Positions 14,546-23,544 of a stretch of 29,560 bases of DNA are shown piece by piece. Location of the stretch: assembly GCF_934617235.1 (NCBI RefSeq), contig NZ_CAKTTZ010000032.1:1-29560 (forward strand). The letters run 5' to 3'. The notes below the pieces were generated by a model that saw only the letters and a program-made list of their open reading frames with translations, made no database searches and had not been told where the DNA came from. Numbering within the stretch: position 1 is the stretch's first letter; every line of letters begins with the position of its first letter. A program made the position numbers and the translations under genes. The DNA is from an uncultured Ellagibacter sp. GTDB lineage: Bacteria > Actinomycetota > Coriobacteriia > Coriobacteriales > Eggerthellaceae.

Positions 14546-15416
14546 GCCTGAGCGCTTCTTTCGGGTCGACGTTGCGCAGCAAGTCGGGATTCTCGAAAAG
14601 CGAGGTGCATATCAGCTCTTCGCGCGACAACTTGTTCTCCGCAAAGCCCAGCGCGTTTTCATAGAATGCGACTAAAAAGCTGTCATCAGGCGTAATGCCT
14701 GCGGCAACGTTACGATACATCGCCCGCACGAGAGCATCGCGGAAGAAACGCGCATGATTTCCAAAGGGCTCATTAGCCACATTAAAGCCCAGGTAATTCA
14801 AGTAAAGCTCCGAGAAAACCGCCACGGTTCGCGTATTTCCTTCAGCAAAGGGGTGAATCTGCCAGAGGAAAGCGACGAAATGGCAGAAACTTTTGAGCTC
14901 ATCGCCGGAAAAGGTCGTGTACGCCTTCGCCACCTCACTTGCGAAAGCACCGCGCAGCGACATATCGTATGCCGCTGGATCGGCATAGAGCACGCTATCG
15001 CCGTTGAGAATCTCTTCCTGCTTCACCATGCGCTCGGTTTTGAATTGCCCAGGACGATAGACGCTTGAATCAAGGTCCTGGAAAAGATATCGGTGAATCT
15101 CGGGGAGAATCTCAGGCGCGAGGGAAAACAGACCTCGCTCGAGCAGCTCCGCAATGCGCTGACTCACAAGATCGGCTTCCGCGCTGGCCTCATCCAGACT
15201 GTTCGCGTGGTGAGCCCGCACAAGCTCGCCAGTTTCGGCAAGCGTCCTCTCTCCCTTGGTATACGACGCTGCAGCTTCACGAAGATAGCGGGAGACCGTG
15301 AGACCATCGACGTCTTGCAGGCCGATGGCGACCGCCCAATAATGCCTGCGCGAGGACTCGGAGACGTGCTCGGAGGCTTTCTTGTATTCGAAGTTGTCCA
15401 GGCTATCGGCGGTCAT
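14541..15416 (-). CDS. Fic-domain protein with variant active site
   Basis: A 291-residue protein of the Fic family, which usually transfers AMP from ATP to target proteins. The active-site loop reads HPFAEGNTRT (188-197): the catalytic His, acidic residue, Gly-Asn and first Arg are kept, but GNGR is GNTR and the second Arg of the classical motif is absent. A similar GNTR loop is known in Clostridioides difficile Fic. The N-terminal 20-70 region (AIGLQDVDGLTVSRYL) resembles the VbhA-type antitoxin helix domain. Where such domains carry a Glu-Gly inhibitory motif, this one appears to read Lys54-Gly55, so self-inhibition may be lost. ATG 15416 follows AAGGGGG. It lies 41 bases behind folP-folK. 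Confidence 0.88.
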   Translation of the reverse strand: MTADSLDNFEYKKASEHVSESSRRHYWAVAIGLQDVDGLTVSRYLREAAASYTKGERTLAETGELVRAHHANSLDEASAEADLVSQRIAELLERGLFSLAPEILPEIHRYLFQDLDSSVYRPGQFKTERMVKQEEILNGDSVLYADPAAYDMSLRGAFASEVAKAYTTFSGDELKSFCHFVAFLWQIHPFAEGNTRTVAVFSELYLNYLGFNVANEPFGNHARFFRDALVRAMYRNVAAGITPDDSFLVAFYENALGFAENKLSREELICTSLFENPDLLRNVDPKEALRR

Positions 15417-15457
15417 GGTCCCCCCTTTGGAAGTGATGGGCTCGAGGCGGACGGCAC

Positions 15458-16771
15458 CTATAGCTTCACGGCGCGGCCGACACGTTGCTCTTCGCGAACG
15501 CTCGCGACGGGCGTGCCATCAGCGAGAATGTGGTTGGGGGAAATCTCGAGCAAAGGCTTCACCACGAAGTCGCGCTCGCAGATGCGCGGATGCGGCAGCG
15601 TGAGCACGTCGTTGTCCACCACATAGAGCTGGTAGTCCAAGATGTCGACATCGCAAGTGCGCGGTCCATTCTCGATTTCGCGCACGCGACCCAGGCTGTT
15701 CTCGATTGCGTGCAGATATTCCAGCAGCTCCTTAGGCGCCACGCCCGTGCGCATGAGCACGACAGCGTTCACGAACGGCTCCTGATCGAGATAGTAGGCA
15801 GGCTCGCTCTCGTAGTAGCTTGAAACATCGACGATTTGCGAGTCGGGAATCATGCACAGCTGGCCAATCGCATGCTCGATCTGGGCGATCTTGCCCTCGC
15901 GCTCCTCGCCCGGCTCCGCCACGAGCGCCACGTTGCAGCCCAGGCCCAGGTAGCAATAGGGGCGCAAGTCCTTCAGCGCCTTCACGGTTTCTTCCACGTT
16001 GTGGGCACGCACCACGCCCGCGCCCAGCTCGCACGCCATGAGCGCCTCGGCCGCAGATGCGCGATCGCGGTCGTGAGGATCCTCGATTCCGTAAGCCTTG
16101 CCAATGTAGCTCTTGCGCGAAACCGCGACCATCGAAGGGTAGCCCAGACGCGCAATCTCGTGGAAGTTGCGCATGAGTTCCATGGTTTGCGAGGCGGTCT
16201 TGCCGAACCCAGGGCCGGGGTCCAGGCAAACGCGATCGTGCGCAATGCCCGCCGCTTCCAGTTCTGCCGCACGTTTTGCCAGGTAATCGCGCACTTCTAC
16301 CACAACGTCATCGTAGACGGGGTCATCCTGCATAGTACGCGGCTCGCCCTTCATGTGCATGACGACGAGGCCCGCATCACAAGCGCGCGCAACCTCCACC
16401 ATCGCCAGATCGCGAAAGCCCGACACATCGTTAATGATGGCGGCACCCGCTTCCACGCAGGCACGTGCGACCTCGGCGTGGCGCGTATCGATGCTCACGC
16501 AGATGCCCGCCTGGGCGAGCTCGCGCACAATATCGACGGTACGCGAAAGCTCTTCTGCGACCGACACCTCAGCGGAACCGGGACGCGTGGACTCGCCGCC
16601 CACGTCGATGATCTTCGCACCCGCATCGATCATGCTCTTCGCGTGAGCGATCGCCGCGTCGTGAGTATTGTGTTCTCCCCCGTCGGAGAACGAATCGGGC
16701 GTGACATTCAAGATGCCCATCACAATGGGCATCTTGACGTCGAAGCTATACGAGGCACATTGCCAATTCAC
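15458..16771 (-). CDS. Fused dihydropteroate synthase and HPPK
   Basis: A 437-residue bifunctional folate enzyme. Residues 1-270 are dihydropteroate synthase (FolP): GILNVTPDSFSDGG (19-32), DVGGESTRPG, INDVSGF, LDPGPGFGKT and SRKSYIGK. Residues about 273-437 are hydroxymethyl-dihydropterin pyrophosphokinase (FolK): YLGLGCNV, SSYYESEPAYY, EPFVNAVV, the GPRTCDVDILDY catalytic stretch (369-380) and LPHPRICERDFVVKPL. FolK acts just before FolP in the pathway, so the fusion joins successive steps, though here FolP is N-terminal. The start is GTG 16771 after AAGGAG, 11 bases behind ftsH, so they are one operon. No folB or folE is present in the window. Confidence 0.95.
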   Translation of the reverse strand: MNWQCASYSFDVKMPIVMGILNVTPDSFSDGGEHNTHDAAIAHAKSMIDAGAKIIDVGGESTRPGSAEVSVAEELSRTVDIVRELAQAGICVSIDTRHAEVARACVEAGAAIINDVSGFRDLAMVEVARACDAGLVVMHMKGEPRTMQDDPVYDDVVVEVRDYLAKRAAELEAAGIAHDRVCLDPGPGFGKTASQTMELMRNFHEIARLGYPSMVAVSRKSYIGKAYGIEDPHDRDRASAAEALMACELGAGVVRAHNVEETVKALKDLRPYCYLGLGCNVALVAEPGEEREGKIAQIEHAIGQLCMIPDSQIVDVSSYYESEPAYYLDQEPFVNAVVLMRTGVAPKELLEYLHAIENSLGRVREIENGPRTCDVDILDYQLYVVDNDVLTLPHPRICERDFVVKPLLEISPNHILADGTPVASVREEQRVGRAVKL

Positions 16772-16782
16772 GTATGCGCTCC

Positions 16783-19047
16783 TTAACGTTTGCTATCCTT
16801 ATCGTCTTTGCCATGGTCACCGTGATCACTATGGGCAATATCGCGGAACCCAGCCTCAAGGTCGCTCAAGATCCCATGAGGCGTGAACGCGTCGGTGTGC
16901 TTGGCCTCCACGTTGGTCGGCGCACCGTCGGGGCCGTCCACATCGTTGCCACCCATCGCGTTGCCGTTCCAATTCGGGTCGGCAAGCTTGGCGTCACGCT
17001 CGCGGGCCTCGGCCTCTTCGCGGTCCTTCTTCGCGATGATCTCATCCTCGTGCTCGAGGTACTCGCTCCAACGGTTGTCGAGAAGCGCCTGGCAGGCAGC
17101 ACCATCAACCGTCTCGCGCTCCAGAAGCACGCTCGCCATGAGGTCCATCTGATCGCGATGCGAGCTCAAGATCTCGTAAGCGCGGTCGTGCGCTTCCTTC
17201 ATGATGCGTGCGACCTCGTCGTCGATGCGGCGCGCCGTCTCCTCGGAGTAATCCTGCGTGTTGCCGTAGTCGCGACCGAGGAACACCTCGTGGTTGGGCT
17301 GGCCGAACACCTGCGTGCCGAGCGCTGCGGACATGCCGTACTGCGTCACCATCGCGCGCGCCATCTTCGTCGCACGCTCGAGGTCGTTGCTCGCACCCGT
17401 GGTCACGTCGTCGCAGAAGATTTCCTCCGCCACACGGCCGCCCATGAAGACCGCCAGCTCATCGAGCATCTCGCCCACGGTGTTCAGCACCTTGTCCTCC
17501 TTGGGGATGGACAGGGTGTAGCCGAGCGCGCGACCGCGGGAGATGATCGAAATCTTGTGTACCGGGTCGGCATGCGGAAGCAGATGACCCACGAGGGCAT
17601 GGCCGCTCTCATGGTAGGCGATGGTGTGCTTGGTAACCTCGTCCATCACGCGGCCCTTGCGCTCGGGACCGGCGATGACGCGCTCCATCGACTCGTTCAC
17701 TTCGCGCATCGTGATGATCTTCTTGCCGCGGCGCGCGGTCAGAAGCGCACTCTCGTTCATGAGGTTCATCAGGTCAGCGCCCGTGAAACCAGGTGTGAGC
17801 TGGGCGATTCTCTTCAGATCGACGTCGGAGCCGATCGGCTTGTCCTTCGCATGGACCTGCAGGATGCGCTCGCGGCCGCGCACGTCGGGAGCGTCGACCA
17901 CGATCTGGCGGTCGAAGCGGCCGGGACGCAGAAGCGCCGGGTCCAAGATGTCGGCGCGGTTGGTCGCCGCGATCAGGATGACGGACTCGTTCGACTCGAA
18001 GCCGTCCATCTCGACGAGCAGCTGGTTGAGCGTCTGCTCGCGCTCGTCATGACCGCCGCCCAAACCAGCGCCGCGCTGGCGACCGACAGCGTCGATCTCG
18101 TCGATGAAGATAATGGAAGGCGCCGCGTCCTTCGCCTGCTGGAACAAGTCGCGCACGCGGGAGGCGCCCACGCCGACGAACATCTCGACGAAGTCGGAAC
18201 CGGAAATGCTGAAGAAGGGCACACCGGCCTCGCCCGCAACGGCGCGCGCGAGCAGCGTCTTGCCCGTGCCCGGAGGGCCGACAAGCAGGCAGCCGCGCGG
18301 CACTTTCGCGCCCATGGACTGGTACTTCGCGGGGTTCGACAGGAAGTCCTTGATTTCCTGCATCTCCTCGACGGCCTCATCGACGCCGGCGACGTCGGAG
18401 AACTTCACGTCGGGGCGCTCCTCGGCGTTTTTCTTCGTCTTCGCCTTGCCAAAGCTCATCTGCGAGTTGTTCGCCTTCTGCATCTGATTGAAGAAGAAGA
18501 ACAGAAGCGCGCCGATAAGCAGAATGGGAAGCAGGGTGCTCAGGATGCCGAGCCATTCAGAAGGAAGCGTGACCTGGTAGGACACTTCCGGATGGTCCTT
18601 CAAGAGCGCGGCGAGCGCGTCTTGACCCACAAAGGTCGAGGTGTAGCCGCGCTCGGAGCCGAGCACAGACGACTCGATGGAAGTCGTGCCCACACCTGCG
18701 GGAACGCCGCCTGCGGGAGTCTTCTTCGTGGCCATGCGGGCGTTCATCGCATCGAACGCCTTGTTGAACGCGTCGGCGGCATTCGAGCCTGCGGTGATCG
18801 CCGGGTAATACGTGCCCGTGACCTTGTAGTCGCCCGCGGAGTACACGACCTTCGTCACGCGATCCTGCTCGACTGCCTGGGTGAATTCCGACGTGATGAG
18901 GGAATCGGTGGGCGTCGAGCTCGCGTTCGACATGACCATGAACTGCTGGCCGACGAAAAACGCCACGACGAGGAACAGTATGACCGAGATGATGGTCACC
19001 CGAGGGTTCGGTTGCTGAGGGGACGATGGTTTCTTCTGTTGCGTCAT
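16783..19047 (-). CDS. ftsH: ATP-dependent zinc metalloprotease FtsH
   Basis: A 754-residue membrane-anchored AAA+ protease that degrades unfolded membrane and regulatory proteins. A first helix (about 17-35), a long external segment (about 40-163) and a second helix (about 165-187) precede the AAA domain: Walker A GPPGTGKT (257-264), Walker B IIFIDEID (312-319), the second region of homology around TNRADILDPALLRPGRFD, and the zinc site HESGH (479-483). The external segment is longer than in E. coli FtsH and includes a Gly/Ala-rich stretch. The C-terminal tail is acidic and ends in a His/Asp/Lys-rich stretch (HSDHGDHGKDDKDSKR). The ATG has only a weak upstream AAGG. It lies between hpt and folP-folK. 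Confidence 0.97.
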   Translation of the reverse strand: MTQQKKPSSPQQPNPRVTIISVILFLVVAFFVGQQFMVMSNASSTPTDSLITSEFTQAVEQDRVTKVVYSAGDYKVTGTYYPAITAGSNAADAFNKAFDAMNARMATKKTPAGGVPAGVGTTSIESSVLGSERGYTSTFVGQDALAALLKDHPEVSYQVTLPSEWLGILSTLLPILLIGALLFFFFNQMQKANNSQMSFGKAKTKKNAEERPDVKFSDVAGVDEAVEEMQEIKDFLSNPAKYQSMGAKVPRGCLLVGPPGTGKTLLARAVAGEAGVPFFSISGSDFVEMFVGVGASRVRDLFQQAKDAAPSIIFIDEIDAVGRQRGAGLGGGHDEREQTLNQLLVEMDGFESNESVILIAATNRADILDPALLRPGRFDRQIVVDAPDVRGRERILQVHAKDKPIGSDVDLKRIAQLTPGFTGADLMNLMNESALLTARRGKKIITMREVNESMERVIAGPERKGRVMDEVTKHTIAYHESGHALVGHLLPHADPVHKISIISRGRALGYTLSIPKEDKVLNTVGEMLDELAVFMGGRVAEEIFCDDVTTGASNDLERATKMARAMVTQYGMSAALGTQVFGQPNHEVFLGRDYGNTQDYSEETARRIDDEVARIMKEAHDRAYEILSSHRDQMDLMASVLLERETVDGAACQALLDNRWSEYLEHEDEIIAKKDREEAEARERDAKLADPNWNGNAMGGNDVDGPDGAPTNVEAKHTDAFTPHGILSDLEAGFRDIAHSDHGDHGKDDKDSKR

Positions 19048-19083
19048 GTAGAGTGAGCCTTTTCTGTTGCGTTTATCGCGAAA

Positions 19084-19103
19084 CGGCGCCTTTTGCGGCG
19101 CCG
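19084..19103 (-). terminator. GC hairpin between hpt and ftsH
   Basis: CGGCGCC (19084-19090) and GGCGCCG (19097-19103) form a perfect 7-bp stem with a six-base loop, followed on the minus strand by TTTCGCG. It sits 8 bases beyond the hpt stop and could partly terminate or process the hpt-ftsH message. Confidence 0.4.
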
Positions 19104-19111
19104 CCTCGATG

Positions 19112-19660
19112 CTATTCGTAAACTTCCGGTTTAAGCACGCCGATGTAGGGTAGGTTGCGGTATCGCTCCGCGTAGTCGAGGCCGTAGCCTACGATGAACT
19201 GGTCGGGGCATTCGAAGCCGACATACGCGCAATCGACGTCCGCCTGCACCTTCGTCTTCTTGCGAAGGAGCGTGGCCACGGTAAGCGATGCGGGGTTGCG
19301 CGAGGCCAAGTTCTTCAGCAGGTACGTCAACGTGAGGCCGGAGTCGAGGATGTCCTCGGCGATGACCACGTGACGCCCCTCGATGTGCGAGGAGAGGTCC
19401 TTCAGGATGCGCACGACGCCCGAGCTCTTCACGCCGTTGCCGTACGATGAGATGGCCATGTAGTCCATTTCGCAGGGAATCTTGATCTCGCGGGCAAGGT
19501 CGGCCATGAAGATGGCGGCACCGCGCAGCACCGAGATGAGGATAATCCCGTCGTCGCCGGCTTTTTCCCTGAAGTCTTCCGTGATGGCAGCGCCGATTTC
19601 GGCGACACGGTCGTGAATCTGCTCTTCAGTGAACAGAATCTCGCTAACGTCCTTATGCAC
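19112..19660 (-). CDS. hpt: Hypoxanthine phosphoribosyltransferase
   Basis: A 182-residue cytosolic purine salvage enzyme that joins hypoxanthine or guanine to PRPP. The PRPP-binding motif VVIAEDILDSGLTL is at 98-111, the LRGAAIFMADL loop near 45-55, and the C-terminal VGYGLDYAERYRNLPYIGVL is typical of the family. The start is GTG 19660 after AAAGGA. It precedes ftsH by 64 bases and follows maf by 110 bases. The tilS-hpt-ftsH order is common in Gram-positive bacteria; here maf is placed between tilS and hpt. Confidence 0.96.
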   Translation of the reverse strand: MHKDVSEILFTEEQIHDRVAEIGAAITEDFREKAGDDGIILISVLRGAAIFMADLAREIKIPCEMDYMAISSYGNGVKSSGVVRILKDLSSHIEGRHVVIAEDILDSGLTLTYLLKNLASRNPASLTVATLLRKKTKVQADVDCAYVGFECPDQFIVGYGLDYAERYRNLPYIGVLKPEVYE

Positions 19661-19770
19661 GTGCAGTCCTTTGATTCGATGCGGCAGGCGCGCCCGCCCT
19701 CTCTTCTTTAACCCGATAAGTGTAACGCAACGTCAGGCCGCAAAAGCGACGATACGGTAACGACACACAA

Positions 19771-20469
19771 CTAAACCAGGTCGGGGAACTCCTTCACGAG
19801 CCGCTCGACGGGAAGGCCGATCACCGTGCTCTTGTAGCCGTCGATGTGCTTGACGAGCTTGGCGCCCTCGCCCTGCACCGCGTAGGCGCCCGCTTTGTCG
19901 AAGGACTCGCCGCACGCCAGGTACTCGCGGATGCGCTCGTCGGTGAGCTCGTGGAACGTAACGCGCGAGGTATCGCAGAAGGTGCGGAAGCCGAGCGAGA
20001 TGTTGCCCGAGTCGTCGTCGGCCGCAAGCGCCGGGTCGACGGCCTCGGCGGACACCATCCACACCGACACCGCCGTGATCACCTCGTGGGTCGCGCCCGA
20101 CAAGCGGCGCAGCATGTGCGTGGCGTCGGAGGCGCTTTTCGGCTTGCCGAAGATGTCGCCGTCTTTCACGACCATTGTGTCCGAGCCGATCACGATGAGC
20201 ATGCCTTCGAAGGTAGGGTCTGCCAGGATTTCCTGCACGACCGCACCCGCCTTGCGCTCGGCGAGCTTCTTGCAAGCCTCGGGCGGATTGGAAAGAAGGT
20301 CGGGTTCGAGCGACTCGTCGACTTCCGAGGCATGCACGGTGAAGGTGACGCCCGCCTGCTCGAGCAGCTCCCGACGGCGGGGGCTCGCCGAGGCAAGCAC
20401 GACGCGGAAGGGCTTTTCGGTGGGTTGCCCCTGGTTATTAGCGTTGTCGCTATTGGCGTTGTCGCTCAT
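19771..20469 (-). CDS. maf: Maf-family nucleotide pyrophosphatase
   Basis: A 232-residue protein of the Maf family, which hydrolyses non-canonical or modified nucleoside triphosphates, for example dTTP, UTP or methylated forms. Conserved features are LASASPRRRELL (25-36), GSDTMVV and DKAGAYAVQGEGAKLV, with the IGLPVERL ending. The N-terminal 20 residues are an Asn/Gln/Ser-rich extension with a short internal repeat. A central stretch (about 145-157) is longer than usual. The ATG follows directly on the tilS stop, with its ribosome site (GGAGG) inside the tilS end, so translation is probably coupled. Confidence 0.94.
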   Translation of the reverse strand: MSDNANSDNANNQGQPTEKPFRVVLASASPRRRELLEQAGVTFTVHASEVDESLEPDLLSNPPEACKKLAERKAGAVVQEILADPTFEGMLIVIGSDTMVVKDGDIFGKPKSASDATHMLRRLSGATHEVITAVSVWMVSAEAVDPALAADDDSGNISLGFRTFCDTSRVTFHELTDERIREYLACGESFDKAGAYAVQGEGAKLVKHIDGYKSTVIGLPVERLVKEFPDLV

Positions 20470-21573
20470 CTATTTCTTCCTCCTTGCGCGAAAGGCGCTC
20501 ATGGGCTCCACCAGCACGCCGCGCTTGTTCGCGCTCACGGCCAGGTCGCCCTGGATATTCGTCACATAGCCGCTTTTCGGGCGCCCCTCTTCGAACGCGT
20601 CGAGCACGCCCGCCACGGCTGCCGTCTCCACCCGAGCATCGGCGCCGAGCACGCGCTGGAGCGCTCCGGTGATGGCGCGGCGGGCAACAGGGGTTGCCAC
20701 CTGCCCGAACGACGGAGACAGTTTGAAGCCCTCCTGCCAATCGGGGTCGTACCCAGACGCCTCGCAGACCCAGGTGAGGTGCTTTTCCGCCGCTTCGCGG
20801 GCGAGGCCTTCCATGAAGTCGTCCTCGTCAGCGATGAGGTCCATCGTGCGGCCGAGCGTCTCTGCCAGCTGCGGGTTGCGTTCCTTCGCGCGCGGCACGA
20901 TCTCGTGGCGGACGAAGGCGCGGAAGCGATCGGTGTGGGCGTTGGTGGCGTCCTCGCGCCAGAGGTTCCCCTGCGCATCGCATACGCACACCTCACCGGA
21001 TTGCTCACGTTTGCGCAAGTAATCGCGCAGGTCTTCGCGTCCGACATCGAGCAGCGGGCGCGCGATGGGCCCGTTCTCGTAGCGCATTGCGCGAAAGCCG
21101 CCGGGGCCCGTGCCCACGATCGAGCGCATGTAGAAGCTCTCAATGCGGTCGTCGGCGGTGTGCGCCGTGAAGATGCGCCCACTGGAAAGCGGCGCGCCCG
21201 CATGGCGGCACAGGCTCTCGAGCGCCTCGTTCGCCGCGAGATAGCGCTCGCTGCGTGCGACCGCCTCCACGTTTCCGCCCGTGCGAGCAACTTCTCCCGC
21301 CACGTCAATATCGCACATGAACAGGGGAATCGCCAATGCGTCTGCCAGCTGGGAAACGAAGACGGCATCGGCGTCGGCATCTTCGCCGCGCAGATGATGG
21401 TTCACGTGAAGCATCGCGAGCATCCCGAGATCGCCCGCCTGCGCAAGCTCGCTGGCGGCGTAAGCAAGCGCAGTGGAGTCCGAGCCGCCCGACACCATGA
21501 GAAGTACCGGGGTCTCAGCGTCCGCCATCCCGTGCGCCGCGATGGCCGCCCGCATGCGCTCGATCACGTCCAT
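20470..21573 (-). CDS. tilS: tRNA(Ile)-lysidine synthetase
   Basis: A 367-residue enzyme that attaches lysine to C34 of the AUA-reading tRNA-Ile, changing its specificity from methionine to isoleucine. The ATP pyrophosphatase P-loop SGGSDS is at 28-33, followed by HVNHHLRGEDADADAVFV and the AHTADDRIE, GTGPGGFRAM and RPLLDVGREDLRDYL segments of the N-terminal domain. The C-terminal part is divergent. The start overlaps the upstream rRNA methyltransferase unit with a two-base gap. Essential housekeeping gene. Confidence 0.95.
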   Translation of the reverse strand: MDVIERMRAAIAAHGMADAETPVLLMVSGGSDSTALAYAASELAQAGDLGMLAMLHVNHHLRGEDADADAVFVSQLADALAIPLFMCDIDVAGEVARTGGNVEAVARSERYLAANEALESLCRHAGAPLSSGRIFTAHTADDRIESFYMRSIVGTGPGGFRAMRYENGPIARPLLDVGREDLRDYLRKREQSGEVCVCDAQGNLWREDATNAHTDRFRAFVRHEIVPRAKERNPQLAETLGRTMDLIADEDDFMEGLAREAAEKHLTWVCEASGYDPDWQEGFKLSPSFGQVATPVARRAITGALQRVLGADARVETAAVAGVLDAFEEGRPKSGYVTNIQGDLAVSANKRGVLVEPMSAFRARRKK

Positions 21574-21575
21574 AG

Positions 21576-23327
21576 CTATTCGACCTCCTCATCGATTGCG
21601 GCATCGGCAGGGTCGGCGGCGGGAGCCTCCCCGGTGGGAACTTCCTCAGCGGAGGTCTCGTCGGCGGCGCCCCCGTCGCAATTCTTCACGTCGACCTCTT
21701 CCCCGCCTTCTTTGCCCCAGCGATCGGGCGAAAGAGAATCTGCAGGCTCGAGCGCCACGATGCACTCGATGTGGTCGGTGTGCGGGAACATGTCGACCGG
21801 CTGGACCGCCACGACCGCATAGCCAAGCGAGTCGAGAAATTCCACGTCGCGCGCTTGCGTCTCGGGGTTGCAGGAGATGTAGACAATCCGCTCCGGAGCG
21901 AGTGCCGCTGCGGCACGAAGGAATTCCTCCGTCGAGCCCGCGCGCGGCGGGTCCATGAGCACGACAAGCCCGCCCGCCCGGGCGCCTTCTTCCGTCGATT
22001 CCGCGCCGAGCACGCCCTCCTTCGCGAGTTCGCACATGAAGTCAGTAGCGTCGGCGGCGACGAACTCCGCATTCTCAACGCCGTTGTGGCGGGCATTCGT
22101 CCGCGCATCGCGAACGGCCGACTCCACCGAGTCGACGCCGATCACGCGCGCCGCGCCCGACTTCGCCGCCACAAGGCCGATCGTTCCCGTGCCGCAGTAT
22201 GCGTCGATTGCGACCTGGGTGCCATCGAAGTCCGCAAGCTCCATGGCGGTACGGTAGAGCACCTCCGTCTGCGTCGCGTTCACCTGGTAAAACGACTTGG
22301 ACGATATGCGGAAGGACAGCCCGCACAGCTCGTCGAGGATAAACCCGGGGCCGTAGAGCACGCGCTCCTTGTCGCCTAAGATGACGTTCGTCTGGCGCTC
22401 GTTCACGTTCTGCACGACCGTGGTCACCGCAGGACAGAGGCGGATGAGCTCGCGGCAGAACGACTTTGACGAGGGGAAATCATCGCTGTTCGTGACAAGC
22501 GTGACGAGCACCTCGCCTGAGGTGTGCCCGATGCGCACCACGACATGGCGCATGAAACCCGTGCCCGTGTCCTCGCGATAAGGAGCAACGTCGTGCTTGC
22601 GCATGATGTCGCGCACCGCGAGCACGACCTTCTTCGCCGTTTCGTTCTCGATCAGGCATTTGTCCGTGGGGACCAGCTCGTGCGACCCCGCGACGTACAT
22701 GCCGGTGAGAATCTCGTAGCGGGCCTGGGGACGCTTCCCCTTGCCGCCCTTCGCGCTGCGGGCATCCGCCGCCTTGCGATCGCGGGGGTCAGTCGCCTTG
22801 CGATCCTGTCCGCGCGGAGGCAACTTCTTACCTGGCGCGAAGGGGGAAATCACCTTGTTGCGATAATGGTAAGGGTCCTTCATTCCCTTGATGAGGGATA
22901 TCGCCCCATCAGGCGCAAGCGGCGCGAACAGACGCTCGATGCGCAACTGCTTGTCGATGAGCTGCTTGGTGTAGGGGACGCACAGGTTCTTGCACCCGCC
23001 GCAGCGAGCGTCGACCAGGCAGGGCGAGTCGCTCGCCCCTGCGCGCCGAGCCGTGGCGCACAACGACGCCGCACGAGCATCCGTGCGCACCTTCGAGTGC
23101 TGCCGCTGGGAGCCCTTCGAAGCCGCGCCCCCGCGATCCTTCGAGTCCGCCTGGTTACGCAGCCCCGAGTCATCCCTCGAGCGTCCGCCCGGCTTCCCCG
23201 TGCTTGCTTGCGCGCGAGGGCACCCCGCGTTCTTCGAGCCCGCACCCGACTTCACACGCGTATTCGATTTTGCTTTTTTCTTCGCGTCTTCTTGACGCCG
23301 TTTCTCATGATTAGCCATGTCACTCAT
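21576..23327 (-). CDS. RlmD/RumA-type 23S rRNA uracil-C5 methyltransferase
   Basis: A TrmA/RumA-family SAM-dependent enzyme, about 583 residues. The iron-sulphur cysteines are in CLVDARCGGCKNLC (about 103-116), with a further Cys in PTDKCLIE (about 224). The SAM fold shows DAYCGTGTIGL, GVDSVESAV, the LMDPPRAG motif and the catalytic Cys in YISCNPETQ (about 486). It carries unusual additions: a basic N-terminal arm of about 100 residues before the cluster, a Lys/Arg-rich loop near 165-205, and an acidic C-terminal tail of about 55 residues. The start is uncertain: ATG 23327 is used; ATG 23318 is possible, and both lack a strong ribosome site. Which uridine is modified cannot be told. Confidence 0.88.
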   Translation of the reverse strand: MSDMANHEKRRQEDAKKKAKSNTRVKSGAGSKNAGCPRAQASTGKPGGRSRDDSGLRNQADSKDRGGAASKGSQRQHSKVRTDARAASLCATARRAGASDSPCLVDARCGGCKNLCVPYTKQLIDKQLRIERLFAPLAPDGAISLIKGMKDPYHYRNKVISPFAPGKKLPPRGQDRKATDPRDRKAADARSAKGGKGKRPQARYEILTGMYVAGSHELVPTDKCLIENETAKKVVLAVRDIMRKHDVAPYREDTGTGFMRHVVVRIGHTSGEVLVTLVTNSDDFPSSKSFCRELIRLCPAVTTVVQNVNERQTNVILGDKERVLYGPGFILDELCGLSFRISSKSFYQVNATQTEVLYRTAMELADFDGTQVAIDAYCGTGTIGLVAAKSGAARVIGVDSVESAVRDARTNARHNGVENAEFVAADATDFMCELAKEGVLGAESTEEGARAGGLVVLMDPPRAGSTEEFLRAAAALAPERIVYISCNPETQARDVEFLDSLGYAVVAVQPVDMFPHTDHIECIVALEPADSLSPDRWGKEGGEEVDVKNCDGGAADETSAEEVPTGEAPAADPADAAIDEEVE

Positions 23328-23544
23328 TGTGTCACAAGAACGCCGCGACGACGCCCTTCTCTCAGAAAACCCGCGCACACGGAAAGCGGATGGAAGAAAG
23401 CCCCCAAGCAATGCCCCCAAGTAACGCCTTTGCTACAAGACAGCTTCAAAAAAGCGACCCGTGAGAACGCGAAGGCGGGCGTGTCGTACAATGGAGCCTA
23501 GAAAACCCTGCGCCGCCAGGCGCATCAACGAGAAAGGCTCCCTT

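Noticed and set aside
23321..23333. TTGTGTCACAA palindrome near the rRNA methyltransferase start as a Rex-type box
   Set aside because: The one-base spacer is too short for the Rex consensus and the arms are only five bases.
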